DNA of 64,000 nucleotides from Gliomastix tumulicola. Its lineage: Eukaryota; Ascomycota; Sordariomycetes; Hypocreales; Bionectriaceae. The position numbers were made by a program, and so were the translations under genes. The notes below the pieces were generated by a model. The model was not told where the DNA came from. It ran no database searches and saw only the letters and a list, made by a program, of their open reading frames with translations. The stretch spans positions 496,001 through 560,000 of the forward strand of contig BCHX01000004.1 of the NCBI GenBank assembly GCA_001599755.1. The letters run 5' to 3'. Every line of letters begins with the position of its first letter. The stretch's first letter is position 1. Of this stretch, positions 20,470-31,715 are shown in pieces.

Positions 20470-21225
20470 TCACTCCGCGGTATCAGGCAGCCGGTCCGAG
20501 GCCTCCATCTGTCTTCGAATCAGATCCCAGCCCTGTCCACCCTCCTCCTCATCGACAAACGCAAAGGGCTTGCTATTACAGCGCGGGCACCGATGGTCCG
20601 TCCCACACACCCGATCCTTGCAAGCCTTGCCTCTGACATGCGGCGCAGACCGAAACGCATCGACACATTGGTCATCTAGACCCGGCCATCTCTCGAGCCA
20701 GTACTCCTTCCGCGTCGGCATCCAGGCGAGGCACCGGCAGCAGAGGCGGGTCCCGTCCGGCGGCGAGAGATAGGCGAGGAGGCGTTCCAGCTGGGGGCAT
20801 GGCATCGATCGGAGGGCAAAGCGGCGGTGTTTCTTGAGGGATGGGGCACGTAGGCGGCTGCTGGAGAAGCACTTGGCCGTGCTCTTGCAGGAGAGGGCGA
20901 GGAATGTCCGGTCAAGATCGTCGAGGTGGTCGGCAATCTCTAGGATGAGCTCCAGGGGGAGTGCCGTGAGAATGCGGCTCTCGGTCTGCGGGATAATTGG
21001 CAAGGTCTGGCCTTTCAGAAGCTGTGACGACAGAAGAAAGATGTCAGTGAGAAACGGTGACGAAGAAAGACATGGCAGGCCTAGAAAGGCGGTGCTTGGG
21101 ATTTTGCAACGAACCGTTTGGGGGATCTTGACACGTGCAGACCTCAGCTCTGAACAGATCTTGCTGTCGCAGGGGTCTCGGACACGGGGGCCTTCCCGCT
21201 CGGCGCCTCCAGGGCTACTACTCAT
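20470..21225 (-). CDS. F-box protein with cysteine-rich C-terminal region
   Basis: Two exons on the minus strand, 21225-21115 and 21021-20470, give 220 residues. The 93-bp intron (donor GTTCGT, branch CACTGAC, acceptor CACAG) happens to be a multiple of three without stops, so an unspliced 251-residue form is also possible. An F-box lies at residues 57-95 (LPLELILEIADHL, then LSCKSTAKCF). The C-terminal half contains closely spaced cysteines (CCRC, then CKDRVCGTDHRCPRC) that could bind zinc. F-box proteins pass substrates to SCF ubiquitin ligases through Skp1; small fungal ones like this are numerous and mostly unstudied, and the substrate is unknown. The upstream extension in the open frame begins with TTG, so the ATG at 21225 is used. 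Confidence 0.82.
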   Translation of the reverse strand: MSSSPGGAEREGPRVRDPCDSKICSELRSARVKIPQTVRCKIPSTAFLGLPCLSSSPFLTDIFLLSSQLLKGQTLPIIPQTESRILTALPLELILEIADHLDDLDRTFLALSCKSTAKCFSSSRLRAPSLKKHRRFALRSMPCPQLERLLAYLSPPDGTRLCCRCLAWMPTRKEYWLERWPGLDDQCVDAFRSAPHVRGKACKDRVCGTDHRCPRCNSKPFAFVDEEEGGQGWDLIRRQMEASDRLPDTAE

Positions 21226-21972
21226 GGCAGGAGTACTGGGCTGGTGGTTCTTCAAGGTATGAGCGTGTAAGATCAGCGGTCTTTATTCATCAGTAGAGGA
21301 TGAAGCTTCGCCAACGAAAGCCAGAAAGATATCCTGGGGCTGGAAGTCACCTGCGGATAGTATGTGGTTTCTTATGTTCGAGCGTGGATCTAGACCAAGT
21401 GTTAGCAACAGAGCATGAAGTAAACCAGGGAGGCGAGCTCACAATGTCACTGCATGAATTAGTATGGGCAAGGAAGGAGAAGAAAGAACGTTCGGGTGCG
21501 ATCACAGCGATATAAGTAGGTGAATGGGACATTGGCGGGAGGGCTGACAAGAAGACCTTGTCATCCTTGACCGCAAACACCAGTGATGAGCAGTGATACG
21601 CGGACAATGGTCAGTGAGAACGCCACCAGTTCTGAGAATGAAACAGTCGGTGAATCCATCCAGTTGGGTGCGTGATGGGTCTAGAGGATGTTCCAATAGC
21701 CATTGAGCGGTGAACAGGCTTCTCAGCCATCACCGCTGCCCCAATCACGGGATGAGAACATGGTCGTTACGCGCTGTGCTCACTATGTTGGAAAGCAATG
21801 TCAGCGGCCTGGGTCTGCGCCGCCAAAAGCCGCGGTCTGTGAGGTCTGCGCGCGCGGTGCGAAAAGTGAGGATGGCGAAAGGCTGGGTACCAAATATATT
21901 TACTCATAGGCTTCGTTGTCAAGCCATGCACTACCATATGTACTGTAGAGCTGAGGAGCGAGCAGGGACCAC
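21226..21972. other. Intergenic region
   Basis: About 0.75 kb lies between the start of the F-box gene and the stop of the DUF1295 gene. It holds only short ORFs without features. No repeat stands out. Confidence 0.45.
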
Positions 21973-23097
21973 TCATCCAAAGATCTTGGGGATCAGCTTG
22001 GGCGTGTTCCTCTTCCACTCCTGGTAGTCCTTCCGGTCCCCATACCGAGCATCGTACTTCTTCTCGCTCATCGGCACGCCCGAGACCTTAAGCAACAGGA
22101 AGGCCGAGAAGGCAGGGCTGACAAGGGACATGGCCGTCGTCGTCAGAACCCCGGGCAGGCCGCCGGAGAGGCCCAGAGCGAGCTGGATGGGTTTGCGGGC
22201 GAGTGCTCCAGCTGCCACGGTGGCGATGCCCGTCCAGAGGGTGATCTCGCCGAAATAGTTGGGGAACCGACTAGACACACGACGGTCAGCATTCATGGGC
22301 CCTGCTTGCAATGTGTCGCGAGTGTGTAAGGCACGTACCTCTTCCCGAACAGACCCTTCGTCAGGAACTCCTCGTCATGCTGCTTCGTCCGCTTCTCGTG
22401 CAGCCACCTGCTCTTCTGCCGGTCGGCCACGATCTCAAAGGCGAACCCGCCCGCCCACAGCGCGAGGCCGAGCACGTCCGTCACGCCGAGCGCCGTGGTG
22501 ACGGCCATGGCCGGGCCGGGCACCGCGTTGAGCGCGATGACGGGCATCATGCAGAGCGACACCCAGGCAGCCTGGCCGACGAAGGCGGCGGCGAACTTGG
22601 GCGGCGACGTCTTGATGTCGTCGAAGCGGGAGTCCTTGCCCTCGGTCAGGACGCGCCGGAAGAGGTATGTGCCCACTGGAAAGCCAGTCAGTAACGTGCA
22701 GCGTGCCAAAAAAGGGCGTTGTTGGATGTGACTCACGGCGCAGAGCCCAGAGTGTGACAGCCCCCGTGAGGAGCACCTGTCTCCAGCCAAGCAGCGCGGC
22801 GCCGGCGCCTCCTCCTCCGGCCGCAGCCCTGAACGGCGCGAGGAGACTGGGCAGCTGCCCTGCCATGTCCGGCATGGCGGCGCGAGCCCTGAGAGCGGGG
22901 AGGTAGAGGCTCAGGGCGCCGACGGCGAGATACGTCAGCGAGCCGCTGAGGTCGTAGAAGCGCTCGGTCTGAAACGCGACAGAAGGCACGGCGACCGCAG
23001 TCTGGAGGGCCACAGCGGTCGCGACAGAGGGCACGACTGTGCGGAGGAGCGGCGAGCGGAAGTTGGTGATGCTGAGGAGGGTGTGCAAGAGCGCCAT
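21973..23097 (-). CDS. DUF1295 / steroid 5-alpha-reductase-like membrane protein
   Basis: Three exons on the minus strand (23097-22737, 22675-22339, 22270-21973) encode 331 residues. Both introns (61 and 68 bp) have good donors (GTGAGT, GTACGT) and join conserved sequence precisely. The chain is hydrophobic with several membrane segments. The C-terminal part carries the family signature: SRFPNYFGEI, later LLLKVSGVPMSEKKY, and an R-x-Y-Q-x-W-like end (DYQEWKRNTPKLIPKIFG). DUF1295 proteins are related to 3-oxo-5-alpha-steroid 4-dehydrogenases and C14/C24 sterol reductases and sit in the endoplasmic reticulum; the HPNYFGE motif is shared with those NADPH-dependent reductases. Most fungal DUF1295 proteins have no proven substrate, so a lipid or sterol role is inference. 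Confidence 0.9.
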
Positions 23098-26000
23098 TGT
23101 TTGCTGTATTTGGTGATCAAAGTGATTGTGATTGCAGGATAAATGATATGAGACAAAGAAGAGTACCACTGTTGACTTTTACGTGTTCCTGATACCGAAC
23201 TCGATGACGGCTATATGGCAGAGCGTCGGTGCCACCAGCCCGTGACGTCAAGGATTTTACACCACTAAAATGCACCTGCACAGCAGACACAGGGAACGGA
23301 AATGTATTCACTGACAGCGGCAGTTCCATCGCTGCAGAATACCACCTTACGGATTCTGTCCGTGGGGAGTTCCTGTCGCCGCGGCGTCAGTGCGGAACAA
23401 TGTAACATTATGCATCCCGCCAATCCCTCGCCAATTGCAGCCACCACAAAAGGCGTTTACAGTGACATCCACTGTAGCGTCGCGCACCGCTCACAGCCAT
23501 CTTGTTGCGCACACGTCTCTGCATCTCCCACAGGTCAAGAGAAAATCAGCTGAAGGGCGGTTTCTCATGAAAGAATCCCTGATGAATTATTTGGATGAGC
23601 AACCGTGGGTTTCTCAGGTCAAGACCTATCACGAGTAGTAGGCGAGAGGGCGTCCTGCTCTGTCCCTGCCGAGTGACAATACCTGGCTCTAGGGACGTAT
23701 CGTATCATGGCAAACAAATACATGATCCCACCATGTTCTACCATTTTCTACAATGACCAACACGGAATCATCCAGCAGTCTCATGCTATCGAAAAGGCAG
23801 CCAAAAAGTCAAGTCAGCCGGCGACAACGTGGCAGCTCGTCAAAAGCAAGTCGTCTCCCAAGTCACTTGCGCCCTCATCCGCCGTTATGCCAGCTGGTCT
23901 CTTTCCCGTCTCTCGTCAGTCCCGATCTTCTGATTGTTCATGCAAACCCTCCGCCGGGCCAAACAAATGCCAGCCACGCTCTGGTCGAAGTCCATGTTCT
24001 GGTCTGATGGAGGCTCACGCCTACCATTAGCGAAGGCATATCGATGACAGGATAGCAGAACGGAAGAACAACCCCGACTCACGCGGCACAGGGCCCTTCT
24101 ATTAAACACTTCCGGCGTCTCAAGATCCCTGATCAAGCTCTTCTAGGGCTTCGACTAAGGACCAAGGCAGACAACATGCGAGATGTCCATCAATGGCTTC
24201 GATACGCGCGCACGTTTCTCATCGTCCCGATTCCACAGACACCAAAGGCTCTCATTGGCGAATGCGTCTTGTATGATGCTTCGTCTATGGAAGGTCGCCC
24301 GAAATACTCGACAGACGACGTTGTAGAGCGACGCGTGGACGTCTCGCCCAGTCTCGTTTGAGATGTTAACACAGCCGACTAGGCAAACTTCGTGGTAGGG
24401 CCCTCTGCGCAATAAAGAGCCACGGAACTGCACCTTCCCCAAGTACCTACTCGTCGATGAGGGTCTATCCTTGCTCATCCAGACGTACAGCATCAGGAAC
24501 CCAGTGCTGCTGGTCGGGTGGCTCGTGGCCGCGAGCGTTACAGAGGGCTCAGCTAGAAAAGCTGCTACAAGTCGAGGACTACAAGTATGCCATATGCTAG
24601 AATAGCATCAAGCCTCCTATGCAGCGCAGACCTGCTTGTGGACAAGAACAGCCCGAGACCTGGTCGGGCATGTACCTCATCACGCGCCAGCGGATTGACT
24701 ACCGTGTTGGCAAATCGTAAGTCAAGGCATATCAGCCAAGGATTGCATAGCTATATGGAATATCAACCCGTCCCCGGCACGACGACACCCTCTCGTGATG
24801 ATGCGTATACCCAAAGCCCGTGCTCTACCAGGCCAGCCGCCTTTAGGAGCAGCAGATATTCGACACCTCTGGTAAGTTCGTGTCCCTGTCTCTCTGCACC
24901 CTCCTCTACCGCGTCCCGACCTTATAGACACGGGAGCAGAGGAGACTTACGTTCACCGTGAAGAGCATCATCGCAGGCGTCTCGTTCCCCACGGCTGCCG
25001 CCACCGATACGAGCACGATATGCATATGATGCGACGCTACCAGCACCCCAAAAGGAAGAGGCTCGTCTGCGGGCCTCCGCAGCGACCTAATCCTCTCTGC
25101 AGAGATGCGGACCGCGTAGTTTGGGAAGCAGAAAGCCCACGAGCTTCGCCACATGTCGCATCGTCCTATACCGCGTACGGATCCCCCGCGCAGTCCCGCG
25201 TTCAATCTCAGCAAGATCATCCTGAGGATCAGCTGCGTGATGCCCCCGGTTTCACAATCTTGAGAGGCAGTTCTGGCGTCTTGAATAGACTGGAATCATA
25301 TCGGATGCGGATCCAGGAGCAGAGCTCGTAGACGACGTGACGGAGGGAAGGAGAGCCGAGGGGGTCTGCAGGTCGTAAGCTAGACAGAACCAGCCATGAG
25401 ATAGTTTCCATGGAGGAGATGTACCGGGGATTTCCCTCCAGATGACAGAGAATAGGACCCTTTCTTCTGCTGATTGAAAGCGTGTATGGGTGGGCAGATC
25501 TCCTGTTCCGTTTGCAAGCTCACGATCAGACATGCCACCGCGCCAGTTCGACGAGACCAAGACCACCCGCGAGGGCTCTTAAGACCCGCTCTCTAGCATC
25601 CAGCAGCGCATCCCAGACCGGTCACAGTCCGAATCAATCATAACTGCAATGAGCCCCCAAGATATCGTCGAGTGTCGTCGACAAACCTCATGTCGTCGTC
25701 CAACACTCCCAAGCTACCCTACACCAACAACCCAACATCACAGCGACGAGCCTCCCGTCCATTCACACATCACCTCCCTCACCGCCGCAAAGCTATATTT
25801 GGCCCCCAGCATCCCGATCAAAGAACACACACCCCAAGTCCCCGTCCTCCCACCACCGACCATCCAGCCAGCCAGCCAGCGAGCCGTCCCTGGAATTGGA
25901 ATGTCACTGACGAGTCCCGACCGACCGCCATCCGACGCATACGACCAACACAAGTCACTAGCGCCATACAAGCCGGGCGGTATAACCTCCACGTTCTATT

Positions 26001-27186
26001 TACAGCGAGCCAATAGCGGACAATTTTCACCTCTTGGAGGGAATGGGACACACCACACCACACCACAACAACTTCAGCTGGTTCCGTAGCGACCTTCCTG
26101 CCTGCCTTATGTGCCTGCCGGACTAACTACCTATAGCACGCAGCATACACCAATGAGCTATAACTTTCCCCCCTCCAGTACACACACACACACTCTCTCT
26201 CTCTCATGTTAAAAAAAAAAAAAGGTCCAGTATCTGGGTCCGTGAGCGAGCCCACTACACCCATCTCCATCCGGTTGCATTTTGGGACACAGGGCTGAAA
26301 TACACGCGCGCCTTTTTTCCCCCCCCCTACTCTTGCGTGCTTTTTTTCCCGTCCCTTTCCCTGGCAAGGGGTCGCCGATTCTAAACCCATGTGGTGCAGT
26401 GCGTGGGTGATGGGGGATGGCAAGGGGATGGATTTGTGAAAGATGTGTGAGTGGGAGGAGGGGCAGAGCCAGCGATGGCTTTCTCGCTAGCGATTCCCAG
26501 GCCGCCGTCTGTGACCAGGGGTCTCGGACTTTTCCAACGGTAGCGTATTTGCGAGGAAGGGAGGAGGGTGTGTGTGAGTGGGTGAAGGTCGCCGACCAGG
26601 TAGGAGAAATCCAAGCTACGACCGCTATGCTCTCTGCTGTGCCGCGTTGCTGGTGTTCCGTCCAGTGCACATAAAGAGGGGAGGGGAGGAATTTCCCAAC
26701 AGTTGGGCCTTTTGATTTGAGACATAGAGCATGGCTGGACTCACCTATTTCGTCCCTCAGGTCTCCATCCCGAAAATGATCGGTGTCGGTCACATAGGCA
26801 AGCTGAGAGAGGTGTGTGGTGTGTGTGGCAGAGCCGACCAACGAGGATGCGGAGTTGATGGTTGTGTGGAGGAAAGGCAGGCAAGACACAGGCCACAAGG
26901 CCTAGAAGCCAAGACCCGTGACAGCCCACTTCCGTCTCAAGTGACAAGTCCCAGCGAGTTCTACATACACGAAGGGACCGACCCGATGCTTGCCCCTGTC
27001 CCATACTGACGGTGCGTACTATTGCCCGTCTGTCGAAAGCTTGTTCTGCCCGGCCCCCTCCCTGTCGCGAGAGCCGGCGCTTATCGCCCATCGGCCCATG
27101 TCCAGTTGGCGTGCTATTAGGCCATGCTCGCTCGCGGTATGCATTCCATATCAGGAGAGAAAGACAAGAAGGATCGGAAAGGGGGG
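23098..27186. other. 4.1-kb gene-poor intergenic region
   Basis: No gene can be supported. On the minus strand between about 24150 and 25570 several overlapping open frames have protein-like stretches (for example ILLRLNAGLRGG and FPNYAVRISAERIRSLRRP at 24906-25220) split by stops and frame changes; they may be a decayed gene, family not identified. The region 25650-26090 is proline- and threonine-rich in translation and probably non-coding. Short (CA) and (CT) repeats and a poly-A run lie at 26180-26223. Confidence 0.4.
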
Positions 27187-28619
27187 TTACAGTAGACCAC
27201 AGAACACGCCCCTCCACCATGGTGATCCTCTCGTGGCCAGGTTGCTTCTGCTGTGCCGTCTGGAGCCCGATGCGGCAGCCTCCGTGGGTTTCTGGAGGTC
27301 TGGATCCTCGTCCTCGTCCTCGTCCTCGTCCTCCTCGTCGTTCTCTAGTCCTCGCTGCCGGTCTAGCCCCCGCTGGGAAACAGGAGCCGGAGCTAAGGTG
27401 CTAGACGGCCGTGAGGTCGCCTGTATGCTCTTGATGACGAGACTAAAGTCGCCGTCCTGTTGTCCGAAGAAACTACAAGAGACAAACCGAAACAGGAGTG
27501 CACACCCCTCTGTCTCCCCCTCCAATCGGGGATGAGGGATGAACTCCGTTGTTGGGAATTGATCAGCTATTGGACTACTTCTCACCGCGTTCGTGTTTGA
27601 GATGACTTTCTAATGTGCGCTTGTGCAAGAGGGAGTGGGTTGTGTCTGTGTGTGCTGCATGCACAGAGGCTGCGCGCGTGTATGTATCAGATGCGAGTAA
27701 GCCCCCAGTTTCAGGAGCCGCGGGGCAGAAGAAGCCCATGCAGTTGCATAGACGCCCTCTGATAGGGGGTAGTCGTCAACGTAGACAACGGGGACTTCGA
27801 CGTGCGTTGGCTGATCCTCGGATTACACAGGCAGGAAGAGGTGTTGTTGTTGGTTTGTTGGGGGCCGGGGGGAGGAAGGAAGCACAGGACGGGCTTACTT
27901 ACCTTCGCATCATCAGGCCAATCCGCTTGATATCCGATCTGTCCAGCGGCGGCGCATCGGGCTTGGGCCGTCCTCTGTATGTTGGCTTGAAGGCATCCCA
28001 GCCGAGGAAGACCCGGCTGCCGTGCTCATCGGCGATGGCTGTCGTTGACTGGGCGGTTGTGAACTCGGCCTCCCAGCTGATGCCGCTCTGCTCTCGACCG
28101 TCCTCCCGCCGTCCCGGAATCTTGTCTTTAAGCGTGACGAGGTATCGCTTGGCATCGTCTCGTGTGGCAGGTCCGCCAGTGGTGGCAATAGTCAGGAGCA
28201 GGCCGTCGTATGCGGACAGGTCCCAGTGCTCCACGCCGGCGCTGTGCTGCGAGGCAAAACCGGCGCCCCCCAGCGTCGACGTGTCGAGATGTCCGTGGAA
28301 GCAGGCCGATTGGGCGTCCGAGGCAACCGTCAGGTGCGAGATGCTCGAGCCGCCGCGCACGCGATCGTCAGAGGTTGTCCATTCCGACTCGTCCCAGTGT
28401 CTGTAATTTTTCGCCGCCCGTCGCAAGGCCAACAGTTAGCGGGGAACAGTCACGCATTCTCTCTCTCGCGATTCGCCGGATCGTAAACCGGGGAGGGGGG
28501 GGCAAAAGGCAAACAGCCAAGCAGCCAACAGCAGGAGGGGGAGTGTTCCGGTGCAGCTGGGGGCCAATGGCGGGAGGAACGTACTTGACACCGCCGTAGA
28601 GGTACAGATCGTCTAACAT
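27187..28619 (-). CDS. CIA30-domain protein (complex I intermediate-associated protein 30 family)
   Basis: Three exons on the minus strand (28619-28585, 28400-27903, 27472-27187) encode 272 residues; introns are 184 and 430 bp. Each junction rebuilds conserved family sequence: GGVK-HWDESEW at the first and LMMRS-FFGQQDGDF at the second. The CIA30 fold is visible as WTTSDDRVRGGSS, FHGHLDTSTLGGAGFASQ, a DLSAYDGLLL strand, WEAEFTT and the closing GDFSLVIKSI. CIA30 (NDUFAF1 in animals) helps assemble mitochondrial complex I; fungi also have shorter CIA30-domain proteins without a clear mitochondrial presequence. This one has none, so a cytosolic role is possible. After the domain comes a disordered tail with an Asp-Glu run from a GTCCTC-type repeat (27306-27341). 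The 430-bp intron is long for this genome. Confidence 0.9.
27306..27341. repeat. TCCTCG repeat encoding an acidic Asp-Glu run
   Basis: A short six-base repeat in the last exon of the CIA30-domain gene is read on the minus strand as GAG GAC, producing alternating Glu and Asp. It is in frame, so length changes by whole units would be tolerated. Confidence 0.75.
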
Positions 28620-31600
28620 GTCTTCGAGGTCTGGGCGCGCGCTTCGAATCCGATGATGGAGGGGAGGGGCGTGAGCCGGAGGCGATGGGAAGTTGCTCGC
28701 TCAGGGACGCGATTGGCTGGTTACGGAGACGATTTGTCGGTGACTCTTGCCGTGTGCGTGCGAATTGATGCTCCTCAAGTGCCGGAGATTGACGTCGAGG
28801 GCCAGGCGAGACAGGAATTGGGGGGGAAGATGCGACGAGTCGTCCCACGTTTGCGGCACGGCGTGATGTTGGGATTGGAGCTGGAGGGGGAGATTTGCAG
28901 CGCGCGTCCAGGATTTGCACGGCGGGCGGCTATGACATAATCGATTTTGAGTTGGAGGGCTGGCGGGGGACTTCAGTTTGGGCGTTTGGGGGCTGGAGGG
29001 CGCTGTGGCAAGTCGGTTCTAGCGGGCGCGGGCACTAACCCGCAGACAGTTACAGTGGCCGACGTGCGCTGGAGGTCCTGCGCCCGTTAAATGCGCCCTG
29101 TAAGGCCTACAACGTGAGCCTGCACTCCATCCCCATCGCCCTCCATCACGGACGGCCATCCCTCCTGGGCTGGTCTCCGAAGCCGTGTTTCACGTCAATG
29201 TACACGTCCATCCAGCATTCCAGTCCCGGCCCGCATCCCAGGTAGAAGGACTCTGAGTAGGATGCGAATGCCCATCCTTCCCCAAATCTGATACAGCCAA
29301 CGCCCGCCTTCATCCCCAACAACAGCAACAACATCCAGCAATGGTCCCAACCTCCGGCCCCCACGAGGCCCGTGCGATGGGAAGATGGAGGTGCGAGGAT
29401 CATCGGACAGCAGGATTCACGAAACTACCCGATTGCGTACGCGCGCGCACACGCATTGCACAAGGGTTCCTCCAGCTCGGTGCTCAACAAGGCTCGGCCG
29501 CCCGCGGGATCGGCGTCCGTTCGGTGTCCGTGTAGCAAGTAGCTACTACTCGTAGCAGCTGGGCCATCTGCAATGCACGGGATAGCAGTGGGTTGGTTGC
29601 CTTGGTAGCGAGTTCTCATTCGCTGGAATGTTGCATGTTCAGCCAGCCGCCTTTTCTTGGCTGCCCCGAGACATACAGATACGGTGCGTACGGTGCGCGT
29701 ACGTATGGCTCTCTCTCTCTCTCCCCTTCCTGCACTTTTCGAGACCGACGCAACACGAGGCCACACACACACCCCCTAGAGTAGGACCGGGGAGAACCCG
29801 CTTTGCCTTGCCTTCGGACGCCCAACGAGCCGGGGGCGCTTCGAAAGCGAACCAAAATGTGCAAGAAGAAAATGAAATAGATTGGCGTTTCTTGCACTTG
29901 TGGCGAAAAGACGAGGACACACACGCCCCCCCTCGGGTGACCAATGGGGAGGGCATCACAGGCACCATGTCTCTGTTCTGGTTCCGAAGGAGCCTTAGGG
30001 GGGGGGAAGGCCCAGGAGGCAAAAGGGCAACAAGTGCACAATTGGGAGCGAAGAAGGGGGGGCAGAGCAGAGCCTCAATGATACGATTCAAGCACCGCAT
30101 CGGTGCTCGGTGCTACCTCCCTCTGACTCTCGAACCAACGGAACCCAGCAGACAGCTCTGTCCACACGTGGTACGCTCTGCGGCGTGCACGCCTGATACG
30201 AGATGCCATGAGAAGCCGCGCACACCCCGTGTGGCCCATGCTTCTTCTTCCCCCAGATAACCGTGCCCTCTTCGATCGCCATGAGCAAGCCCATCCCACC
30301 CGCTCTGAGTCACGACGGAAAGGGAACATGACCAACCATTTTTTTTTCACATCGCAGGACATATTCATTCACAAGCAACACCGGCGGAGGTTCTTTCTCT
30401 CCGCCCGCAGCCAGGGCAATTAGTCACCCCGTACCTATTTGTAATACCATCCCGCGCGCGAGACCTCGACGAACCTGCATACGTAACCAAGATGCAGCGT
30501 CCAGCGCCCGCGGCGGGTGCCTCCCCCTGATCTCCAGAGCCCTGCGACGTAAGGAACCCGGGGAAAGGAAGAGGGAAGGAAATGGCATGACGCCCAAACA
30601 AAAATCCTCCCCCAGCGAGGGCCGGGATCCCGTTTTCTTTGCTACTTAGTGACCCTCCTTTTTTGGATTGCTTGACCCTGCCCATTTCTCGGATACAAAG
30701 CTCCCACTCGGGTACTCGGGAAAAGGGGGACACCTGATCTGATGGATGGGGGGAACTGGCGAACCATCAAGGGCTGGTTTAGCGGATTTACGAGACCTTC
30801 GCCATGGAAGTTTCACACACCGTACTCCGTAGAATTGGGAACTTTGCGCAGGGAAAATACCGTCTGCCGGAGCTAAGGGTAGTTGTCAAAAGACCGGGCG
30901 GAGTGATTTGTCATTGGGTGCATGTTAGTTGAACAGCAGGGCGACGGTGATTTGTTAGCAGGTTCCCGTCGATCGGGCGCCCGAGTCCCGAGTCCGAGGT
31001 CGAGTCCAAGGGAGGGAAGGGAGGGGGGGAGAAAGTGACTGAACTACGTAACCCATTGCGCAGCACCGAGTGCGAAAGCGATGGGAGAAAGTGGAAGGGC
31101 GCCCATCACGGCTCAAAGTCAATCGCTCATGAGATCTTCACATGAAACGCACAAACTCAAACTCATACATCCAGGTTCAGTAAAGATAATTTCTCGGAGA
31201 GTGTAAATGCGTCCACGTAATGAGCCAGATTTCAATCACTTAGAGGGGCAAGCAAGGCAAACAAGCAGTATGAAATTCAATAAGAGTGGATTGATCTCCG
31301 TCGGAGTAGTCAAGATATCGATGAAAAAAAAAATGAAAAAATAGTAAAATATATCCCCATATCGCCATGCTAATGATAGTCCAGGATAGTAAGACCCTGG
31401 TATAGATTGCCCTTCGTAAAATCGTGCAGAATGAAAAACAAGAAACCCCTTCCCACTGCCAGGTGACCAGCCAGGCCCCAGGGGCACATCATGATGGTAT
31501 CCCAAGAGGCCCAGCCGCGGCTTGGTATGAACGCCCGTCCTGGCTGTCGCTGCCAAATGTTCCGTTTTGTCTCCCCTCCCGTCCCGTTGTTGTCTAGATA

Positions 31601-31715
31601 TCCCAGTGTGTGTGTGTGTGTGTGTGTGTCCCGTGTTGTTTCCAAGGTAGTAAATGAATAAAGATGAATAAACCAGTGGTTGAAGAACAAGAAGAATGAC
31701 CCTTTCCCTTTTCAT
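28620..31715. other. 3.1-kb non-coding region upstream of the CIA30 gene
   Basis: This stretch separates the start of the CIA30 gene from the stop of the bZIP gene. Many short ORFs exist on both strands, but they overlap, use non-ATG starts, and have the Arg/Pro/Ser-rich composition of chance frames in GC-rich DNA. A (TG)12 repeat lies at 31606-31629. Bases 31140-31370 are more AT-rich and may be part of the bZIP gene 3' region. Confidence 0.45.
31606..31629. repeat. (TG)n microsatellite
   Basis: Twelve uninterrupted dinucleotide units lie about 90 bp downstream of the bZIP stop codon, possibly within its 3' UTR. Confidence 0.85.

Noticed and set aside
25649..26089. Pro/Thr-rich plus-strand frame as a secreted or regulatory protein
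   Set aside because: It has no signal peptide and no domain, its composition follows from the C/A-rich DNA, and an equally open frame lies on the opposite strand.
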